A DNA stretch of 64,000 bases from Marinobacter sp. Arc7-DN-1 (GCF_003441595.1 NZ_CP031848.1:2976001-3040000); one strand, 5' to 3'; shown: positions 8,894 through 18,841, numbered from the stretch's first letter. Notes: generated by a model from the sequence alone, not told the origin. Numbers and translations are program-made.

Positions 8894-10132
8894 ATGTCCA
8901 AAAGACTCACTCCTGTATTGATTCTCGCCATCGGCATTGCCGGTTTCCTGTTTCTCAAGATGACTCGCCCGGAGCCCGCCGAAGTGAGCACCACCGAGCG
9001 TAGCTGGCGTGTTCAGGTACAGCGGATTGAACCGGGCACCCACACTCCGGTGTTGCCGCTGTATGGGGAGGTCACCGCCCCGGAGCAACTGACGGTTATT
9101 GCAACGCTCGCCGGGCGTATCGGGGAACGCCCCGTGACCGAGGGTTGGAGGGTGAGGGAGGGCGACCTGCTGGTGGCTCTGGAGGATGCCGACATCCGGC
9201 CGGCGCTTGCCCAGGCGGAAGCGCAGGTGGCGGACCTGGAGGCCCAGATCCGTTCGGAACAGGTGCGCTACCGGAATGATCAGGTGGCGCTGGCCAGTGA
9301 GCAGGCCATTCTCGACAACGCCCGTCGCCAGCTTGAGCGTACGCGGTCACTGGTGAACCGCAACCTGGCGTCCCGGGAGGGGCTGGAAGCGGCCACTGAC
9401 GCCGCCGCCCGGGCAGAACTGACCGTGACTACCCGGCAGCGGGCGATTGAGGAACATCCGGCCCGCCTGCAGAGCCTGGAGGCGAAGCTGGCCCAGGCCG
9501 AAGCCAACCTCGACAGCACCCGCCGGGATGCCGGGCGGGCCCGGATGATCGCGCCCTTCGATGGTATCGTCACCGACATTCAGGTGGCCGAGGGTGACCA
9601 GGTCAGCCGCGGCGAGTCCCTGCTGTCGCTGTATCCCGTCGACGGTCTCGAACTCAGGGCGCGGGTGCCGGAGATGTTTCGTGGCGAATTGCTGGATGCC
9701 CTGGAGCGGGGAGAAACCCTGATGGCGACCAGCACGGGTGGTCAACACCGGTTCCGGCTGGTTCGATTCGCCGGTACCAGCGATCCCTCCGGTACCGAGG
9801 CCATCCTGGAACTTGAGGGCGAACCCGGGGGGCTTCGCCCGGGAGAGCTGACGCCGGTGATCCTCGAACGCGCTGCCCGGGACAATACTGTCGCGATTCC
9901 TTTCAGTGCACTCTATGGTGCCGACAGCGTCTACCTGATGACCCCGGATAACCGGATGGAGCGGGCCAGGATCGAGCGGGTCGGCGAAGCCCGTGGCAGC
10001 AATGGCGAGCGTCGCCTGCTGGTGTCCGGTGAGGCGCTTGTCTCCGGGGCGCGCCTGATCACCACACATCTGCCCAATGCCATTGCCGGCCTCAGGGTGG
10101 ACGTGGCAGATTCCGGAGCAGCGGCCCAATGA
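8894..10132 (+). CDS. RND efflux adaptor (second copy)
   Basis: Second membrane fusion protein, 412 residues. One N-terminal membrane anchor (LTPVLILAIGIAGFLFLKM) is retained rather than an obvious cleavage site. The first lipoyl half (IATLAGRIGERPVTEGWRVREGDLLVAL) is followed by a longer alpha hairpin than in the first adaptor (about 95-210, with repeated AQAEA and LE-rich heptads). The second lipoyl half is IAPFDGIVTDIQVAEGDQVSRGESLL. It starts 63 bases after the first pump and overlaps the second pump by four bases (ATGA). The ribosome binding site is weak. Its divergence from the first adaptor argues against a recent duplication. Confidence 0.9.
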   Translation: MSKRLTPVLILAIGIAGFLFLKMTRPEPAEVSTTERSWRVQVQRIEPGTHTPVLPLYGEVTAPEQLTVIATLAGRIGERPVTEGWRVREGDLLVALEDADIRPALAQAEAQVADLEAQIRSEQVRYRNDQVALASEQAILDNARRQLERTRSLVNRNLASREGLEAATDAAARAELTVTTRQRAIEEHPARLQSLEAKLAQAEANLDSTRRDAGRARMIAPFDGIVTDIQVAEGDQVSRGESLLSLYPVDGLELRARVPEMFRGELLDALERGETLMATSTGGQHRFRLVRFAGTSDPSGTEAILELEGEPGGLRPGELTPVILERAARDNTVAIPFSALYGADSVYLMTPDNRMERARIERVGEARGSNGERRLLVSGEALVSGARLITTHLPNAIAGLRVDVADSGAAAQ

Positions 10133-13100
10133 GGCGCAAAAAGGGGGTAATCGGCTTTTTCGTTCATCACCGGGTTGCTGCCAACCTGGTGATGCTGGTG
10201 ATGTTGCTCGGTGGCGTGCTGGCCCTGACCCGGATGAACATCCAGTTTTTTCCCACCTTTGCCCTGGATGTGGTCAGCGTTCGCGTGGTCTGGAGCGGCG
10301 CTTCCGCCGAAGACGTGGAGCAGGGCATTACCAACCCGCTGGAGCAGCGCCTGCGCAGTGTCGACGGCCTGAAAAAAATGACCTCGACATCGGCCCAGGG
10401 CGTGTCGTCCATCACCCTGGAATTCGAGGAGGGCACCGATCCGATTCTGGCCCTGGACGACGTTCGCCAACAGGTGGACGAATTCACCAACTTCCCCGCC
10501 GAGGCGGAGGAACCCCAGGTAACCCGGATAGAACGGTATGAGCCCGTCGCCCGGCTGCTGGTTATTGGTGATGTGGACCGTAGTGAGTTGCGACAGCTGG
10601 CTTATCGGTTCGAGGACGAATTGCTGCAGCGGGGCATTGACCGGGTGTCCATTCGGGGCTTGCCGGAGCAGCAAATCAGCATCGATGTGCCGGTGGAGCG
10701 GCTGGAGACGCTGGGGCTGTCGCTGGAGCAGGTCGCTGAGCGAGTTGCCGCCATTTCACGGGATCTGCCAGCGGGCATGATGGCGCAACAGGATGCGACC
10801 CGGGAACTTCGGGCCGTGGAGCAGCGCCGTAGCCCCCAGGAATTCGAAAATATCCCGTTGCTCAGTGGTGAGCGCATCCAACTGAACCTCGGAGATGTTG
10901 CGAGCATCCGGCAGGAAGCCCGGGAAAGCCAGATAACCCTGGAAAAAGACGGCAAGCCGGCGGTTGAGCTCCAGTTGCAGCGGTCAGAAAACGGTAACTC
11001 ACTGGCGGCCGCCAAGGTGCTGGAAACCTGGCTGGCGGACACCCGGCCGGCGCTGCCGCCGACGGTGGCACTGGAAGTCTACGATGAAACCTGGCAGTTG
11101 CTGGACGATCGCATTTCCCTGTTGGTGAAAAACGGCCTGGGCGGTCTGGTGCTGGTGGTCTGTCTGTTATACCTGTTCCTGCCGGGGCGGGTGGCCATGT
11201 GGGTGGCTATTGGCATCCCGACGGCGTTCCTGGCGGCGATGGCGGTACTCTGGCTGATCGGTGGCTCCATCAACATGATTTCCCTGTTTGCCCTGATCAT
11301 GGCGTTGGGGGTCATCGTGGATGATGCCATTGTGGTCGGTGAAGACGCCGATGCCCACGCCCGAATGGGGGAGGAATCCATTTATGCGTCCGAGGGTGCC
11401 GCCAGGCGGATGGTCTGGCCGGTGCTGGCGTCTTCCCTGACTACCGTCGCAGCTTTCATGCCCCTGCTGGTGGTCGGTGGTGTGATCGGCAATATCCTGG
11501 GTGATATTCCGCTGGTGATGATTTGCGTACTGGTCGCCTCTCTTCTGGAGTGCTTTATCGTTCTTCCGGCGCACCTGCGCCACGCCTTTGTTCCCCGTCG
11601 AAAGCAAACAACAGGATCTGAGGCACCCGAATCGAAAAAACCGGGCCCGATCGAGCGGTTTCGGCGCGGCTTTGAGCAACGTTTTGACCAGTTCCGGGAG
11701 GGCCGGTTTCGCCGGTTTTCCCGCTACAGCCTCGAGCACCGGGGCGCGACGGTTGCCGGTGCGGTTGCCCTGGCAATTGTGACCGTCGGGCTACTGGCTG
11801 GCGGCCGACTCGGTTTCAACTTTTTCCCGACGCCGGAGCCGTCGGTGTTCTACGCCAATGCCAGTTTCGTGGCCGGAACTTCCCGGGGAACGGTGGACGG
11901 CTTCCTTGAGCAGATGCAACAAACCCTCAACGATACCGAAGAGGCCCTGGGGGGCGATTTCATCCTCCATGCGGTCACTACCCGGGGGGCAACCCAGGGC
12001 GCCGAAGGCAACTCACGAAGTGGCGATGAGCTGGGCTCAATGATGATCGAGCTGGTGCCCTCGGACCAGCGTTCAGTCCGTAACCCCGAATTCATAACCG
12101 AGTGGCGCAGCCGGCTGGAGACACCGGCCGGGCTGGATAGCCTGACCATATCCGAACGGCAGGCGGGGCCGCCGGGTCGGGATGTGAACGTCCGCCTGAC
12201 CGGCGACAATGCCGAGAACCTGAAACAGGCAGCGGACGAGTTGATTCAGGCGCTTGCTACTCTGCCCGGGGTGCTGGACGTGGAAGACGACATGCCCTGG
12301 GGGCGGGAACAGCTGATCTATCAGGTCAGCGCCTACGGCGAGGCCCTGGGGCTGAGCACTTCAGATCTTGGCCGGCAGCTCAGGGCGGCCTTTGATGGCC
12401 GGATTGCCCAGATCTACCAGGATGGCCGGGACGAAGTGGAAGTTCGCGTACAACTGCCCCGGGATCAGCGTGAGCGTCTGTCCACCCTGTCCCGGATGAC
12501 GGTTCGGGTTCCGGACGGGCGCTTTGTTCCGCTGACTCAGGTGATGAACCTGGACCACCGCCAGGGATTCCAGGCTCTGCGCCATGCCGAGGGCAGGTTG
12601 GCGGTTGAGGTAACCTCTGGCCTGAATACCCGGGTCAGCACCACAGACCAGATTCTGGCAAGCCTTCAGGCCGTGGCGCTGCCAGAAATTGCCAGCCGCT
12701 ATAACGTGCGTTACAGCTTTGAGGGACGGGCCGCGGATCAGCGGGAAACCATGTCCGATATGCAGACCGGGTTGGTGATCGGCCTGGCGCTGATGTATGT
12801 GGTTCTGGCCTGGGTGTTTGCTTCCTGGAGTCTGCCGCTGATCGTCATGGCCATTATTCCGTTTGCCCTGGTGGGGGCGTTGCTCGGCCACTGGCTGATG
12901 GGACTGCAACTGACCATATTGTCGCTGTTTGGTTTGTTCGGCCTGTCCGGTATTGTGGTCAATAACGCCATTATCCTCGTAGCTTTCTACAACCAGCAGC
13001 GGAAAAAAGGGCTCGGCATTACCGATGCGCTCAACGAAGCGGTGGTTCAGCGGGTGCGAGCTGTGATGCTGACATCTCTGACGACCATCGGCGGACTTTT

Positions 13101-13296
13101 GCCCTTGCTGTTCGAGACGTCCCTGCAGGCACAGTTTCTGATTCCCATGGCCACGTCTATCGCTTTTGGGCTGGGGTTATCAACATTGCTGGTGTTGCTG
13201 GTGGTTCCGGCGCTGCTGTCATGGCTGGAGCAGTTCCGGGAATGGCGGGCGAGTCGCCACGGTACGGCTGCCGAACCCCTGGGCGCTCCGGAATAA
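10129..13296 (+). CDS. RND efflux pump, inner-membrane permease (second copy)
   Basis: RND permease of 1055 residues. It begins with MRRKKGVIGFFVHHRVAANL, an N terminus typical of proteobacterial AcrB/HAE1-like pumps paired with long-hairpin adaptors. The first transmembrane block includes the acidic pair in MALGVIVDDAIVVGEDAD (about residue 396) followed by a polar loop. The second block ends with PALLSWLEQF. A basic cytoplasmic linker near residues 485-530 separates the halves. It overlaps its adaptor by four bases and is followed after 15 bases by an ABC ATPase gene, which suggests one transcript. Substrate unknown; an outer-membrane partner would have to be encoded elsewhere. Confidence 0.92.
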   Translation: MRRKKGVIGFFVHHRVAANLVMLVMLLGGVLALTRMNIQFFPTFALDVVSVRVVWSGASAEDVEQGITNPLEQRLRSVDGLKKMTSTSAQGVSSITLEFEEGTDPILALDDVRQQVDEFTNFPAEAEEPQVTRIERYEPVARLLVIGDVDRSELRQLAYRFEDELLQRGIDRVSIRGLPEQQISIDVPVERLETLGLSLEQVAERVAAISRDLPAGMMAQQDATRELRAVEQRRSPQEFENIPLLSGERIQLNLGDVASIRQEARESQITLEKDGKPAVELQLQRSENGNSLAAAKVLETWLADTRPALPPTVALEVYDETWQLLDDRISLLVKNGLGGLVLVVCLLYLFLPGRVAMWVAIGIPTAFLAAMAVLWLIGGSINMISLFALIMALGVIVDDAIVVGEDADAHARMGEESIYASEGAARRMVWPVLASSLTTVAAFMPLLVVGGVIGNILGDIPLVMICVLVASLLECFIVLPAHLRHAFVPRRKQTTGSEAPESKKPGPIERFRRGFEQRFDQFREGRFRRFSRYSLEHRGATVAGAVALAIVTVGLLAGGRLGFNFFPTPEPSVFYANASFVAGTSRGTVDGFLEQMQQTLNDTEEALGGDFILHAVTTRGATQGAEGNSRSGDELGSMMIELVPSDQRSVRNPEFITEWRSRLETPAGLDSLTISERQAGPPGRDVNVRLTGDNAENLKQAADELIQALATLPGVLDVEDDMPWGREQLIYQVSAYGEALGLSTSDLGRQLRAAFDGRIAQIYQDGRDEVEVRVQLPRDQRERLSTLSRMTVRVPDGRFVPLTQVMNLDHRQGFQALRHAEGRLAVEVTSGLNTRVSTTDQILASLQAVALPEIASRYNVRYSFEGRAADQRETMSDMQTGLVIGLALMYVVLAWVFASWSLPLIVMAIIPFALVGALLGHWLMGLQLTILSLFGLFGLSGIVVNNAIILVAFYNQQRKKGLGITDALNEAVVQRVRAVMLTSLTTIGGLLPLLFETSLQAQFLIPMATSIAFGLGLSTLLVLLVVPALLSWLEQFREWRASRHGTAAEPLGAPE

Positions 13297-13311
13297 TCTG
13301 AATGGGTAGCT

Positions 13312-13995
13312 ATGGTGGATTCTTTACTTACAGCCCGCGGCCTGAACAAGCAGTTCCGCAGTGCCAATCAACCGGTTGCCGTGCTCAGTAATCTCGCACT
13401 GCATCTGGAACGGGGTGAATCTCTGGCGCTGACAGGCCGCTCCGGTTCCGGCAAGACTACCTTGCTCAATATCCTTTGCGGCCTCGAAAAGCCGGACGCC
13501 GGCCGGTTGCAGGTGCTGGGTGAAGTCTTCGACAGCCGGGCCCCTGAAGCCGGCAGCCAGGCGGAAGCCCGCTGGGCAAGCCTTCGTCGGCAGCGGATCG
13601 GTGTGGTATTCCAGGACGCGAACCTGATGCCCGCCCTGTCTTTGCTGGACAATGTTCGCCTGCGCGCCCGGCTGGCCGGGCAGAGTGAGGCTGACTGCCA
13701 GGACTGGCTCGAACGCCTGGATATTGGCGAACTCGCCGAACGCTATCCGGATCAGGTGTCTGGCGGCCAGCGCCAGCGCGCCGCCCTGGCCATGGTGTTT
13801 GCCATGAAGCCGGCCCTGATCCTTGCCGATGAACCTACGGGCAGCCTCGACCGCCACACGGCTGAAGATGTTACCCGGCAGCTCTTTGATCTTCAGGCCC
13901 GCCACGGCTGTGGCCTGATCCTTGCCACCCACGATACCGAATTAGCCACCCGTTGCAGCCACCGCCTGGACCTTGGGCACCAGCCCGGAACCTGA
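13312..13995 (+). CDS. ABC transporter ATPase, LolD/MacB-type
   Basis: ATP-binding subunit of 227 residues. Walker A is GRSGSGKT (residues 42-49), the Q loop follows in [13 protein letters not shown], the signature is VSGGQRQR (about 149-156), Walker B is LILADEP and the switch His is in LATHDTE. Together with the FtsX-like permease and the lipocalin-fold lipoprotein that follow, this matches the ATPase of AttEFGH-like systems. Those belong to the type VII (mechanotransmission) ABC class, which works on periplasmic or outer-leaflet substrates rather than importing solutes. It sits 15 bases after the second RND pump; the permease start is seven bases after its stop. Confidence 0.9.
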   Translation: MVDSLLTARGLNKQFRSANQPVAVLSNLALHLERGESLALTGRSGSGKTTLLNILCGLEKPDAGRLQVLGEVFDSRAPEAGSQAEARWASLRRQRIGVVFQDANLMPALSLLDNVRLRARLAGQSEADCQDWLERLDIGELAERYPDQVSGGQRQRAALAMVFAMKPALILADEPTGSLDRHTAEDVTRQLFDLQARHGCGLILATHDTELATRCSHRLDLGHQPGT

Positions 13996-14002
13996 ACCCG
14001 CC

Positions 14003-16273
14003 ATGACCCTTTTGGCCGCCTTATTCAGCCACTACCGCCGCCACCCCATGCAGCTGCTGGCGCTGGCCGCCCTGATTGTGCTGGCCACCATGCTCTGGAC
14101 CGGTGTTCATCACCTGACCAGCCAGGCCCGGGCCAGTCTGGACCGGAGTGAGTTGGCGGTGGCCGAGCGCCGGCAGGTGACACGGGCGGATGGTAAGCCG
14201 GTTTCGGTGCAGGATTTTGTTGAACTCAGGCGGGCGGGTCTGTGCGTCATGCCCTGGCTTGAGGTGGCAACGCCGGAAACCGGGCGGGTTGTGGGTCTGG
14301 ACCCGCTGGCGGCCGGGTGCTTTGAGAGCTCCCCCGGGGAAGACCGGCCCTGGCGCGGTGAACTGGATGGCGCACCGTTTGTGGATATCCGTGAAGCCGC
14401 CGGGTTGGCGAAACAGCATTGGAGCGAGTTGTCGTTACTGGTGTCCGGGGCCGACAGCGATGCAGGTTTGCCATCCGGTTACCGGGTTGAACCTTTCACG
14501 GTAGGGCCGGATTCCGGAGAACTGGGAGAGAGCTTCCTCCTGAATATGGATGCGTTAGGCGTACTTGTGTTGCTGATCACCGCGCTGTTGCTACGCAGCG
14601 TCTATCTCCTCGGACTAGCCCAACGACGCGAGAGCTTCGCCCTGCTTCATCGTTTCGGGGTCCCCGGAGGCCGCATCAACCGCCTGCTAATGCTCGAGAT
14701 AATGCTGCTGGCGCTGGTATGTATTGTGCCCGGGGTCTGGCTCGGCCGGTGGCTGGCGACCGGCCTTGGCACCGGATTCGGTCAGGCGCTGGAAGGGCTT
14801 TTCGATAGGCCGCTGTACGCCGGGCAGAAGGGTGGCTGGCTGGTGCCGGTGGTCACCATGCTGGTGGTCGTTCTGGTGGCGTGCCTGGCGGATTTTCTCC
14901 GGCCATTGGCCCGTGGGCTGTCCATGGGCAGCCGCTGGCAAGGCGGTTTCCTGATGCTGTGTTTGCTCGCGGGTATTGGCCTGTCTGTCTGGGCGCCCGC
15001 CCTTGTCTGGCTGTTCGTGGCGGTGGCCGTGGTATTCGTGGCCTCCGGCATTCTGGCCCCATTGCTGATTGCCCGGCTGGCGGACTGGCGTGCCAGCCGG
15101 GAGGCTGACCCGCTATCGCGCTGGCGCCACCGGGAACTGTCGGTACTGGCCCGGCGCCTGGCCTTACCTCTGGTGGCTCTGCAATTCGCCATGGCCATGG
15201 TGTTGGCGGTGCAGGCCCTGGTCACGACCTTTGAAAGCACCTTTGATCGCTGGCTGGCCCAGCGCCTGGAGGCGGACTTCTACATCGAGGTACCGGAAGG
15301 AGTGGATGCGGGCCTGGCTGTGGACTGGCTGGCGGAACAGCCGAAACTCGTATCGTCCGGGGTGTGGCATCGTGTGGTTCGGGGCCAGGCCACGGTTATG
15401 GAGCCTGGCGGTGAACCGGGCCCGGTCGTGGATGTGTTCGCGCTGGGACCGATTGGCCCCCTGGTTACCGGGTGGCAACTCTTTGAATCCACCGGCGCGC
15501 CCTGGCAAAAGCTGGCAGCGGGACAGGGGCTGATGGTGAATGAACAGCTGGCCCGCCGGCGGGGACTGGCGGTTGGCGATCTCCTGTCGCTCAAACTCGG
15601 CAATCAGGTTGGCGATTTCCCGATTCTGGCGGTTTACCCGGATTATGGCCGGCCTGCCGGCGAGGTTCTGATTAATGTGTCCATGCTTCCCACGGATTTC
15701 GAAGCGGGTTTCCAGAGTTTGTCGGTATCGCCGGGAAACCTGCCGATCGATACGATTGCCAGTGGCCTGAAGCAGGTCTGGGCTGTGGAGCAACTGACTG
15801 TCAGGGACAACCGGGCGATCGAAGCCCTGGCCTCCGCGATTTTCGACCAGACCTTCCTGCTGACCCGGGCGATGACGATACTGACCCTGATACTGGCCAC
15901 CATTGCGCTGATGATGATGGGCTGGGTGTTTTTTTCCACCCGGGCCTGGTACTTCCGGCTGCTGGTGGTCTGGGGACTTTCGCCCCGTCAGGCCGCGGTT
16001 CAGCTGACCCGGCTGTCGCTTTCCCTGACCAGTGCGATCGCGTTGCTGGCACTGCCTCTGGGTATCTGGCTGACCTGGGTTCTGGTGCATCGCATCAACC
16101 CGCTGGCCTTTGGCTGGTCCCTGCCCATGGCAGTGTATCCGCGGTTCTGGTTGGAGCTTGGCGTGCTGAGCCTGCTGGTGGGCCTCGGCATTGCCTTGCT
16201 GATGCGCCGGCAGCTCACGAGCCCAGTCCTGGCACCGGAGAGTGCCAGTGCCCTGTCGGGGGGTGAGCGATGA
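14003..16273 (+). CDS. FtsX-like ABC permease
   Basis: Membrane partner of the preceding ATPase, 756 residues from the ATG chosen here; a TTG 30 bases upstream lies inside the ATPase gene. One N-terminal membrane helix (about 16-36) precedes a periplasmic domain. A central block of several helices (about 185-400) is followed by a second periplasmic domain (about 430-610) and a final three- or four-helix FtsX block (about 620-740). Two FtsX repeats in one chain remove the need for a second permease gene. The last four bases overlap the lipoprotein gene, so the three products are probably made together. Exported or extracted substrate unknown. Confidence 0.85.
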   Translation: MTLLAALFSHYRRHPMQLLALAALIVLATMLWTGVHHLTSQARASLDRSELAVAERRQVTRADGKPVSVQDFVELRRAGLCVMPWLEVATPETGRVVGLDPLAAGCFESSPGEDRPWRGELDGAPFVDIREAAGLAKQHWSELSLLVSGADSDAGLPSGYRVEPFTVGPDSGELGESFLLNMDALGVLVLLITALLLRSVYLLGLAQRRESFALLHRFGVPGGRINRLLMLEIMLLALVCIVPGVWLGRWLATGLGTGFGQALEGLFDRPLYAGQKGGWLVPVVTMLVVVLVACLADFLRPLARGLSMGSRWQGGFLMLCLLAGIGLSVWAPALVWLFVAVAVVFVASGILAPLLIARLADWRASREADPLSRWRHRELSVLARRLALPLVALQFAMAMVLAVQALVTTFESTFDRWLAQRLEADFYIEVPEGVDAGLAVDWLAEQPKLVSSGVWHRVVRGQATVMEPGGEPGPVVDVFALGPIGPLVTGWQLFESTGAPWQKLAAGQGLMVNEQLARRRGLAVGDLLSLKLGNQVGDFPILAVYPDYGRPAGEVLINVSMLPTDFEAGFQSLSVSPGNLPIDTIASGLKQVWAVEQLTVRDNRAIEALASAIFDQTFLLTRAMTILTLILATIALMMMGWVFFSTRAWYFRLLVVWGLSPRQAAVQLTRLSLSLTSAIALLALPLGIWLTWVLVHRINPLAFGWSLPMAVYPRFWLELGVLSLLVGLGIALLMRRQLTSPVLAPESASALSGGER

Positions 16274-17349
16274 CAAAGAGCGCTTGGCTGGTGTTCATGC
16301 TTTTCCTGAGCGGCTGTTCGGATCGACCGGAAACAACCGGCTTTGCTGGGCTGGTCGGGGACCGGGATTCGCAAACGCAAGTGCCGTATCTGCAACCCGG
16401 TCCCGGTAACCGGCTTAGCTTCCCGGCCGACTTCGGAGCCCACCCCCAGTACCGGGTTGAATGGTGGTATCTGACCGCCAATCTGGAAACCGCCGGGGGC
16501 GACCCTCTGGGTCTGCAATGGACCCAGTTCCGTCAGGCCATCAAGCCCAGGCCGGTGGATGCCGAACCGCCTCCCGCCAGCGAATGGCCTCTGGAGGCCG
16601 CCTGGATGGCCCATGGCGCGGTCAGTTTCAAGGGCCGACACCATTTTGCGGAGAAACTGGCCCGCGGCGATGTTGGCCATGCCGGCGCGACTGCGGAGCC
16701 ACTGGCGGTGTGGCTGGATGACTGGCAACTCAGCGGCCCGTCCGGTGACGGCCCCTGGCGGTTGCAGGTGTCAGCGGATGGCTGGTCCTACGATCTGTTT
16801 CTGAGCATCAACCGTGGCCCCGTCGCCCATGGCAATCAGGGCTTCAGCGCCAAATCCGCCAGTGGCGAGGGTTCCATGTACTTCAGCCTGGTGGACCTGC
16901 AGATTGAAGGCACGGTTACCCTGGCCGGTGAGACACTGGAAGTCTCGGGCCAGGGCTGGTTTGACCGGGAATGGAGCAGCCAGTTTCTCAAGGCCGGGCA
17001 GCAGGGCTGGGACTGGTTCGCCCTGCACCTGGATTCGGGCGACAGGCTGATGGCCTTTCAACTGAGGGAGGACGACGGTGCCTTCCGGTCCGGCACCTGG
17101 ATTCCGGCAGGGGAAGGGCCCGTGGCGCTCACGCCGGACCAGATCCGTATGGCACCCATTGCCGGCCAGGGCGGATATCCGCGCCGGTGGCGCCTGGAGG
17201 TTCCCGGCTACGGGGTTCACCTGGAAGTGTCCGCGCCGGCCGGAGACTACCGTAACGACGGGCTCTATCGATACTGGGAGAGCCCGGTCACGGTCTCGGG
17301 CAGTCACTCCGGTGTGGGCTACATGGAACTGACGGGGTATGGCAAATAG
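16270..17349 (+). CDS. AttH/CrtC-like lipocalin-fold lipoprotein
   Basis: Predicted lipoprotein of 359 residues: the signal peptide ends in the lipobox LSGC (Cys at residue 16). The mature part shows landmarks of the AttH / carotenoid 1,2-hydratase-like family: YRVEWWYLTANL near the start, WMAHGAVSF, and GQGWFDREWSSQF with GWDWFALHL in the second half. The family has a double lipocalin-type barrel; in Agrobacterium the attEFG ABC genes are followed by attH, the same arrangement as here. No carotenoid genes are adjacent, so a hydratase role is not supported. An envelope lipid- or hydrophobe-handling role with the ABC pair is inferred. Confidence 0.8.
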   Translation: MTKSAWLVFMLFLSGCSDRPETTGFAGLVGDRDSQTQVPYLQPGPGNRLSFPADFGAHPQYRVEWWYLTANLETAGGDPLGLQWTQFRQAIKPRPVDAEPPPASEWPLEAAWMAHGAVSFKGRHHFAEKLARGDVGHAGATAEPLAVWLDDWQLSGPSGDGPWRLQVSADGWSYDLFLSINRGPVAHGNQGFSAKSASGEGSMYFSLVDLQIEGTVTLAGETLEVSGQGWFDREWSSQFLKAGQQGWDWFALHLDSGDRLMAFQLREDDGAFRSGTWIPAGEGPVALTPDQIRMAPIAGQGGYPRRWRLEVPGYGVHLEVSAPAGDYRNDGLYRYWESPVTVSGSHSGVGYMELTGYGK

Positions 17350-17448
17350 CGCTCGCCCGGTTTTTCAAACACGTGCATCTTGCGAAAGGTAGCGATCTGA
17401 TCAAAGCCGGCATGAAAACCTGCCGCAAAAGACGGGCCACCGACAAGA

Positions 17449-18657
17449 CTATTCGATAGCCGTTGCGCCAATGCGGTGAATGCTCAGGTCCGCACCGTTG
17501 AACTCTTCTTCTTCGGTCAGCCGCAGGCCGGAGATCGCATTAATAACACTATAGACGACCAGACCGCCGACAAAGCCGACAATGACACCGGCCACCGAGC
17601 CGATGATCTGGGACGTCAGGCTGATGCCGCCGAGGCCACCCAGGGCCTCCTGGCCGAAGATGCCGCAGGCGATGGCGCCCCAGACACCGCAGACGCCGTG
17701 CAGGGGCCAGACGCCCAGCACATCGTCCAGGCGTTCAATCCTGGCCTGGGCCCATTCAAACAGGTACACAAAGATGGCACCGGCCACGCCCCCGGTGATC
17801 AGTGCCCCGACCGGGTGCATCAGGTCTGAACCGGCACACACGGCCACCAGTCCGGCCAGCGGTCCGTTGTGAATAAAGCCCGGGTCTCTCCGGCCCAGCA
17901 GCATTGACACCAGGATGCCGCCAACCATGGCCATCAGGCTGTTGATCGCCACCAGGCCACTGATGCCATCGAGGGTCTGGGCGGACATGACGTTGAAGCC
18001 AAACCAGCCAATCGTGAGGATCCAGGCGCCGAGGGCCAGGAACGGAATGTTGGAAGGGGCAAACGCCACGACCTTGCCGTGGCGATACCGGCCTTTACGG
18101 GCGCCGAGTATCAGTACCGCCGCCAGCGCAATCCAGCCGCCGACCGCATGCACCACAACGGAGCCGGCAAAGTCGTGGAAGGGTGCACCAAACTGGTTCT
18201 CAAGCCAGCTCTGGAAACCGTAGTTGCCATTCCAGACCAGCCCTTCGAAGAAGGGGTAGACGAACGCCACGATCAGGCCCGAAGCGATCAGCATGGGGTA
18301 GAACTTTGCCCGCTCGGCAATGCCGCCGGATACGATGGCGGGAATGGCCGCGGCAAAGGTCATCAGGAAGAAAAACTTCACCAGATCATAGCCGTTGGCG
18401 GCGGTGAGCTCGGCGGCACCACTCATGAAATGAGTGCCGTAGGCGATGTAATAGCCGATGAAGAAGTAGGCCACGGCGGAGATGCCGAAGTCGGTCATGA
18501 TCTTGACCAGCGCGTTTACCTGGTTCTTGTGGCGGACGGTACCGACTTCCAGAAAGGCAAAGCCGGCGTGCATGGCCAGCACCATAACGGCACCGATCAG
18601 GATGAACAGTGTGTTGGCGCTTTCAGTCAGGGTGTTTACTGCACTCGTGATGTCCAC
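17449..18657 (-). CDS. amt: Ammonium transporter
   Basis: Amt/MEP/Rh-family channel for ammonium uptake, 402 residues with eleven expected membrane helices. The GTG start (VDITSAVNTL) was chosen because AGGAG lies about ten bases upstream; the frame runs further upstream without coding character. Diagnostic segments are FAGSVVVHAVGGW (conserved pore-region motif with His), FGFNVMSAQTL, and PLHGVCGVWGAIACGIFG with the second pore-lining His. The acidic C-terminal tail (RLTEEEEFNGADLSIH) is the regulatory tail seen in many Amt proteins. No glnK lies next to it, unlike the common glnK-amtB pair. A sigma-54 promoter and two NtrC-like sites lie upstream. Confidence 0.93.
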   Translation of the reverse strand: MDITSAVNTLTESANTLFILIGAVMVLAMHAGFAFLEVGTVRHKNQVNALVKIMTDFGISAVAYFFIGYYIAYGTHFMSGAAELTAANGYDLVKFFFLMTFAAAIPAIVSGGIAERAKFYPMLIASGLIVAFVYPFFEGLVWNGNYGFQSWLENQFGAPFHDFAGSVVVHAVGGWIALAAVLILGARKGRYRHGKVVAFAPSNIPFLALGAWILTIGWFGFNVMSAQTLDGISGLVAINSLMAMVGGILVSMLLGRRDPGFIHNGPLAGLVAVCAGSDLMHPVGALITGGVAGAIFVYLFEWAQARIERLDDVLGVWPLHGVCGVWGAIACGIFGQEALGGLGGISLTSQIIGSVAGVIVGFVGGLVVYSVINAISGLRLTEEEEFNGADLSIHRIGATAIE

Positions 18658-18750
18658 GGGTTTTCGCTCCTGATGTTGGGTATCGGGCCTCTTCCGGGCC
18701 GTTGTGCATGGAAAGGGCATGGAATTGTGCATTGATGAGGTGCAGGATAA

Positions 18751-18765
18751 GCAAGAGCTGTTCCA
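18751..18765 (-). promoter_or_regulatory. Sigma-54 promoter of amt
   Basis: On the minus strand the sequence TGGAACAGCTCTTGC keeps the invariant GG-N10-GC spacing of -24/-12 promoters, and a further T on each side fits the consensus. The transcript would start near 18740, giving an 80-base leader before the GTG start. Nitrogen-controlled sigma-54 promoters are standard for amt genes, and NtrC-like sites stand about 110 bases upstream. Confidence 0.72.
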
Positions 18766-18841
18766 AAACAATGCATTTCGAGAGTGGGACGGGGGTTGCG
18801 GCAATATTGAAAGCGGCTGGCGGGGTATGGTTGGCGCTTAC

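Noticed and set aside
13973..14002. TTG start 30 bases upstream of the FtsX-like permease
   Set aside because: It lies inside the ABC ATPase gene and adds only a proline- and glutamate-rich stretch. The ATG directly before a membrane helix is better.
16270..17349. Carotenoid biosynthesis cluster (CrtC-like protein with the CrtI-like oxidoreductase at 21146-22807)
   Set aside because: The genes are on opposite strands, 4 kb apart, and no phytoene synthase or other crt gene is present. Both are explained better by broader families.
17350..17448. Terminator between the converging lipoprotein and amt genes
   Set aside because: A short T-run is present (GGTTTTTC), but no stable hairpin precedes it on either strand.
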